A stretch of 7,010 nucleotides of DNA, from NCBI GenBank assembly GCA_944372725.1, contig CALWAA010000053.1:1-7010 (forward strand), read 5' to 3'. The position numbers and the translations under genes are program-made. The DNA is from an uncultured Bacilli bacterium (GTDB lineage: Bacteria > Bacillota_I > Bacilli_A > RF39 > UBA660). Positions 5,844 through 7,010 of this stretch are shown here, one piece after another. The notes beneath the pieces were generated by a model. It had not been told where the DNA came from, ran no database searches, and saw only the letters and a list, made by a program, of their open reading frames with translations. Numbering within the stretch: the stretch's first letter is position 1; every line of letters begins with the position of its first letter.

Positions 5844-5859
5844 TGTAATCATTTTTACA
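5844..5859. promoter_or_regulatory. Dyad TGTAA-N6-TTACA before the HTH gene
   Basis: Perfect 5-bp half sites separated by 6 bp, centred about 27 bp upstream of the HTH start codon. The form and position fit an operator for a Cro/CI-like protein, possibly the HTH protein itself. In AT-rich DNA such dyads also occur by chance. Confidence 0.4.
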
Positions 5860-5948
5860 CAAAATATTAAAACAGAGAACTACACATAGTGATAAGGAAT
5901 AAAAAGTAAATAAATATAACAAAATATAAAAATAAAATTACAAAATAA

Positions 5949-5977
5949 TTGACAATCACTCAATAATAATGTATAGT
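5949..5977 (+). promoter_or_regulatory. Strong sigma-A promoter toward the surface-protein gene
   Basis: Consensus TTGACA (5949-5954), a 17-bp spacer, then TATAGT (5972-5977). Transcription would start near 5984, leaving an untranslated leader of about 116 nt before the ATG at 6100. Confidence 0.7.
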
Positions 5978-6022
5978 AAAAATATATCATAGAAAAACAT
6001 AGTAGAAAGAAATTGAAAAGTT

Positions 6023-6053
6023 TTGACAACGTTTGTCGAATACCATGTATTAT
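6023..6053 (+). promoter_or_regulatory. Second TTGACA with overlapping dyad
   Basis: A second perfect TTGACA (6023-6028) with TATTAT (6048-6053) at a suboptimal 19-bp spacing. The -35 overlaps the dyad GACAA-CGT-TTGTC (6025-6037), which could be an operator. Confidence 0.4.
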
Positions 6054-6064
6054 CTATTAAAATG

Positions 6065-6073
6065 TGATATGAT
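6065..6073 (+). promoter_or_regulatory. Extended -10 near the surface-protein gene
   Basis: TGA-TATGAT fits an extended -10 and would start transcription near 6080, about 20 nt before the ATG. No -35 is recognisable, so this is a weaker candidate than the promoter at 5949. Confidence 0.35.
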
Positions 6074-6099
6074 GCCAAAAAGGAAGGAAGAGAAGAAGA

Positions 6100-6966
6100 A
6101 TGGAGTTCGAAACTTTAAAACAAAGCCATTTAAAAAGAAATATTATGATAGGAGTAGTAGCAGTACTAATTATTAGTGCCGTAGTACTAAATTTTACCAG
6201 AGCAAAATACCGAGTGACACAATCAATACCTTTAGTCAATGGAACGATTAATTATACTTTACCAGATATTCAAATAGTAGGTTTGTATATCAATGGGGTA
6301 GAAGCAGAAGAGTTAGATAGTACGAAAAGTTATACCTTAGATACCACTCAAAGTACCTGTACATATAAAGATGGAACAGCAATTGATAATTTAACATTAA
6401 GTTATGATAGTGATACCAAAACTTTTACCATAGCCCCTTATACAACAAAGGGAACAAAATGTACATTATATTTTGATGAAGAGCCAACAGCAGCAGATAC
6501 AATTGAAGACTTATATCCAAATAACCAAGATATGTTAGCATATGATGATTATGGAAATATAAGATATATAGGAGCAAACCCTAATAACTATGTATTATTT
6601 AATAATGAGTTATGGAGAATCATAGGAGTATTTAGTGAAGATACTCATGGTGTAAGTGGACAAAAATTAATTAAAATAATAAGAAGCGAATCATTAGGTA
6701 GTATTGCTTGGGATAGTGGTAACGTAAATGATTGGTCCACAGCCAGTTTACAAACAACATTGAATGGGGATTATTTAAATGGAAGTGGAAGCTATGCTAG
6801 TACTGGGATAAAAAGTGATACAGCAAGAAATATGATTGAAACGGTAACATGGAAACTTGGTGGAACAGAAAGTTATACAAGTTCCAGTAATGGACTAGCA
6901 AGTCATTTTTATGGATATGAAAGAGGAAAAACCGTATATATTGACCTTGTCAAGTTAACTGTGTAA
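6100..6966 (+). CDS. Membrane-anchored surface protein, probably truncated at its 3' end
   Basis: A 288-aa protein exported or anchored by an N-terminal hydrophobic segment. Residues 1-13 are a Lys/Arg-containing cytoplasmic start, 14-32 form one membrane helix, and RAKYR follows at once. Residues 37-126 form a Thr-rich beta-type module with two cysteines (87 and 121) that could form a disulfide. From about 133 a second module has DTIEDLYPNN, YDDYGNIRYIGANPNNYVLFNNELWRIIGVF and, further on, WDSGNVNDWSTASL. I recognise this module from long surface proteins of uncultured gut Bacilli, where a phrase like ERGTTVY is followed by much more sequence. Here ERGKTVY (276-282) is followed by only six unrelated residues and TAA. 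The function is unknown; adhesion is a guess. The start has a purine-rich site (AGGAAGGAAG, 6081-6090). A SipW/TasA-like export route is possible but unproven. Confidence 0.75.
   Translation: MEFETLKQSHLKRNIMIGVVAVLIISAVVLNFTRAKYRVTQSIPLVNGTINYTLPDIQIVGLYINGVEAEELDSTKSYTLDTTQSTCTYKDGTAIDNLTLSYDSDTKTFTIAPYTTKGTKCTLYFDEEPTAADTIEDLYPNNQDMLAYDDYGNIRYIGANPNNYVLFNNELWRIIGVFSEDTHGVSGQKLIKIIRSESLGSIAWDSGNVNDWSTASLQTTLNGDYLNGSGSYASTGIKSDTARNMIETVTWKLGGTESYTSSSNGLASHFYGYERGKTVYIDLVKLTV
6941..6960. repeat. Adjacent palindromes at the surface-protein breakpoint
   Basis: TTGAC-CTT-GTCAA (6941-6953) is a perfect dyad, and AGTTAACT (6953-6960) is a perfect 8-bp palindrome sharing one base with it. They begin two bases after the last codon that fits the family pattern (Tyr282, ending 6939). 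They could be the terminal sequence of an insertion element starting TGACC, or a recombination joint. The window ends 50 bases later without a transposase frame. Confidence 0.45.
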
Positions 6967-7010
6967 GTTTTATTAAAAATTATAAATTTCTATATAACAT
7001 ATTAATTGGT

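Larger units (their letters stand above)
5825..6099. other. Divergent regulatory spacer
   Basis: A 275-bp, very AT-rich gap between the reverse-strand HTH gene and the forward surface-protein gene, without a credible ORF. It contains a TGTAA/TTACA dyad near the HTH start, a near-consensus forward promoter, a second TTGACA overlapping another dyad, and an extended -10 close to the surface-protein gene. I see no clear promoter for the HTH gene. Confidence 0.6.

Noticed and set aside
6057..6239. Reverse-strand open frame of 60 codons
   Set aside because: Its hydrophobic translation is the complement of the surface-protein start and membrane segment, and it has no plausible ribosome site.
1..7010. 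Mycoplasma-type code with TGA as Trp
   Set aside because: Trp is encoded by TGG throughout, and TGA ends the Nudix, metA, polymerase and YolD genes at expected family lengths.
1..7010. CRISPR array or long tandem repeats
   Set aside because: No regularly spaced repeat units were found; only short AT-rich coincidences and the dyads already listed.

Overview
This is an AT-rich window from a low-GC Gram-positive bacterium (Bacillota). The likeliest source is an uncultivated gut lineage of the Bacilli/Erysipelotrichia/RF39 type. Evidence: strong Shine-Dalgarno sites and sigma-A-type promoters, a tRNA-Glu with encoded CCA, a YolD/UvrX mutagenic polymerase pair typical of Gram-positives, and a surface protein of a style I associate with uncultured gut Bacilli. 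TGA ends several genes and Trp is TGG, so the standard bacterial code applies, not the Mycoplasma code.

Layout. Positions 3-728 hold the 3' part of a probable SAM-binding methyltransferase-like gene that begins outside the window. A tRNA-Glu(CUC) with its own promoter follows at 777-852, and a strong terminator lies at 902-930. Next is a tight operon (959-2770) of a Nudix hydrolase, a family 2 glycosyltransferase and a small zinc-ribbon RNHCP-domain protein. An extended -10 promoter then drives metA (2844-3728), predicted to use acetyl-CoA. Its 3' end overlaps, tail to tail, a reverse-strand operon of a UvrX-type Y-family DNA polymerase followed by a YolD-like protein (5280 down to 3710). Upstream on the same strand is a protein with two fused XRE helix-turn-helix domains (5824 down to 5366), ending in its own terminator. 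The divergent 275-bp spacer at 5825-6099 carries promoter and operator-like signals. The last gene (6100-6966) is a membrane-anchored surface protein whose ending looks abnormal.

How the parts fit. The HTH gene, polymerase and YolD look like a damage-tolerance cassette: a regulator plus an error-prone polymerase and its usual partner. A half-conserved SOS-like box sits between the -35 and -10 of the polymerase promoter, and a separate dyad precedes the regulator gene. The metA gene supplies the first committed step of methionine synthesis. The Nudix-glycosyltransferase-RNHCP operon has no assignable pathway.

Most worth a second look: (a) the surface protein leaves its family pattern at about 6940, exactly where a palindromic sequence begins, which suggests an inserted element or recombination joint continuing past the window; (b) the damage-tolerance cassette with a tandem-HTH regulator lacking a self-cleavage domain; (c) a terminator for metA embedded antisense inside the yolD coding sequence. 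I found no CRISPR array, riboswitch or complete mobile element.
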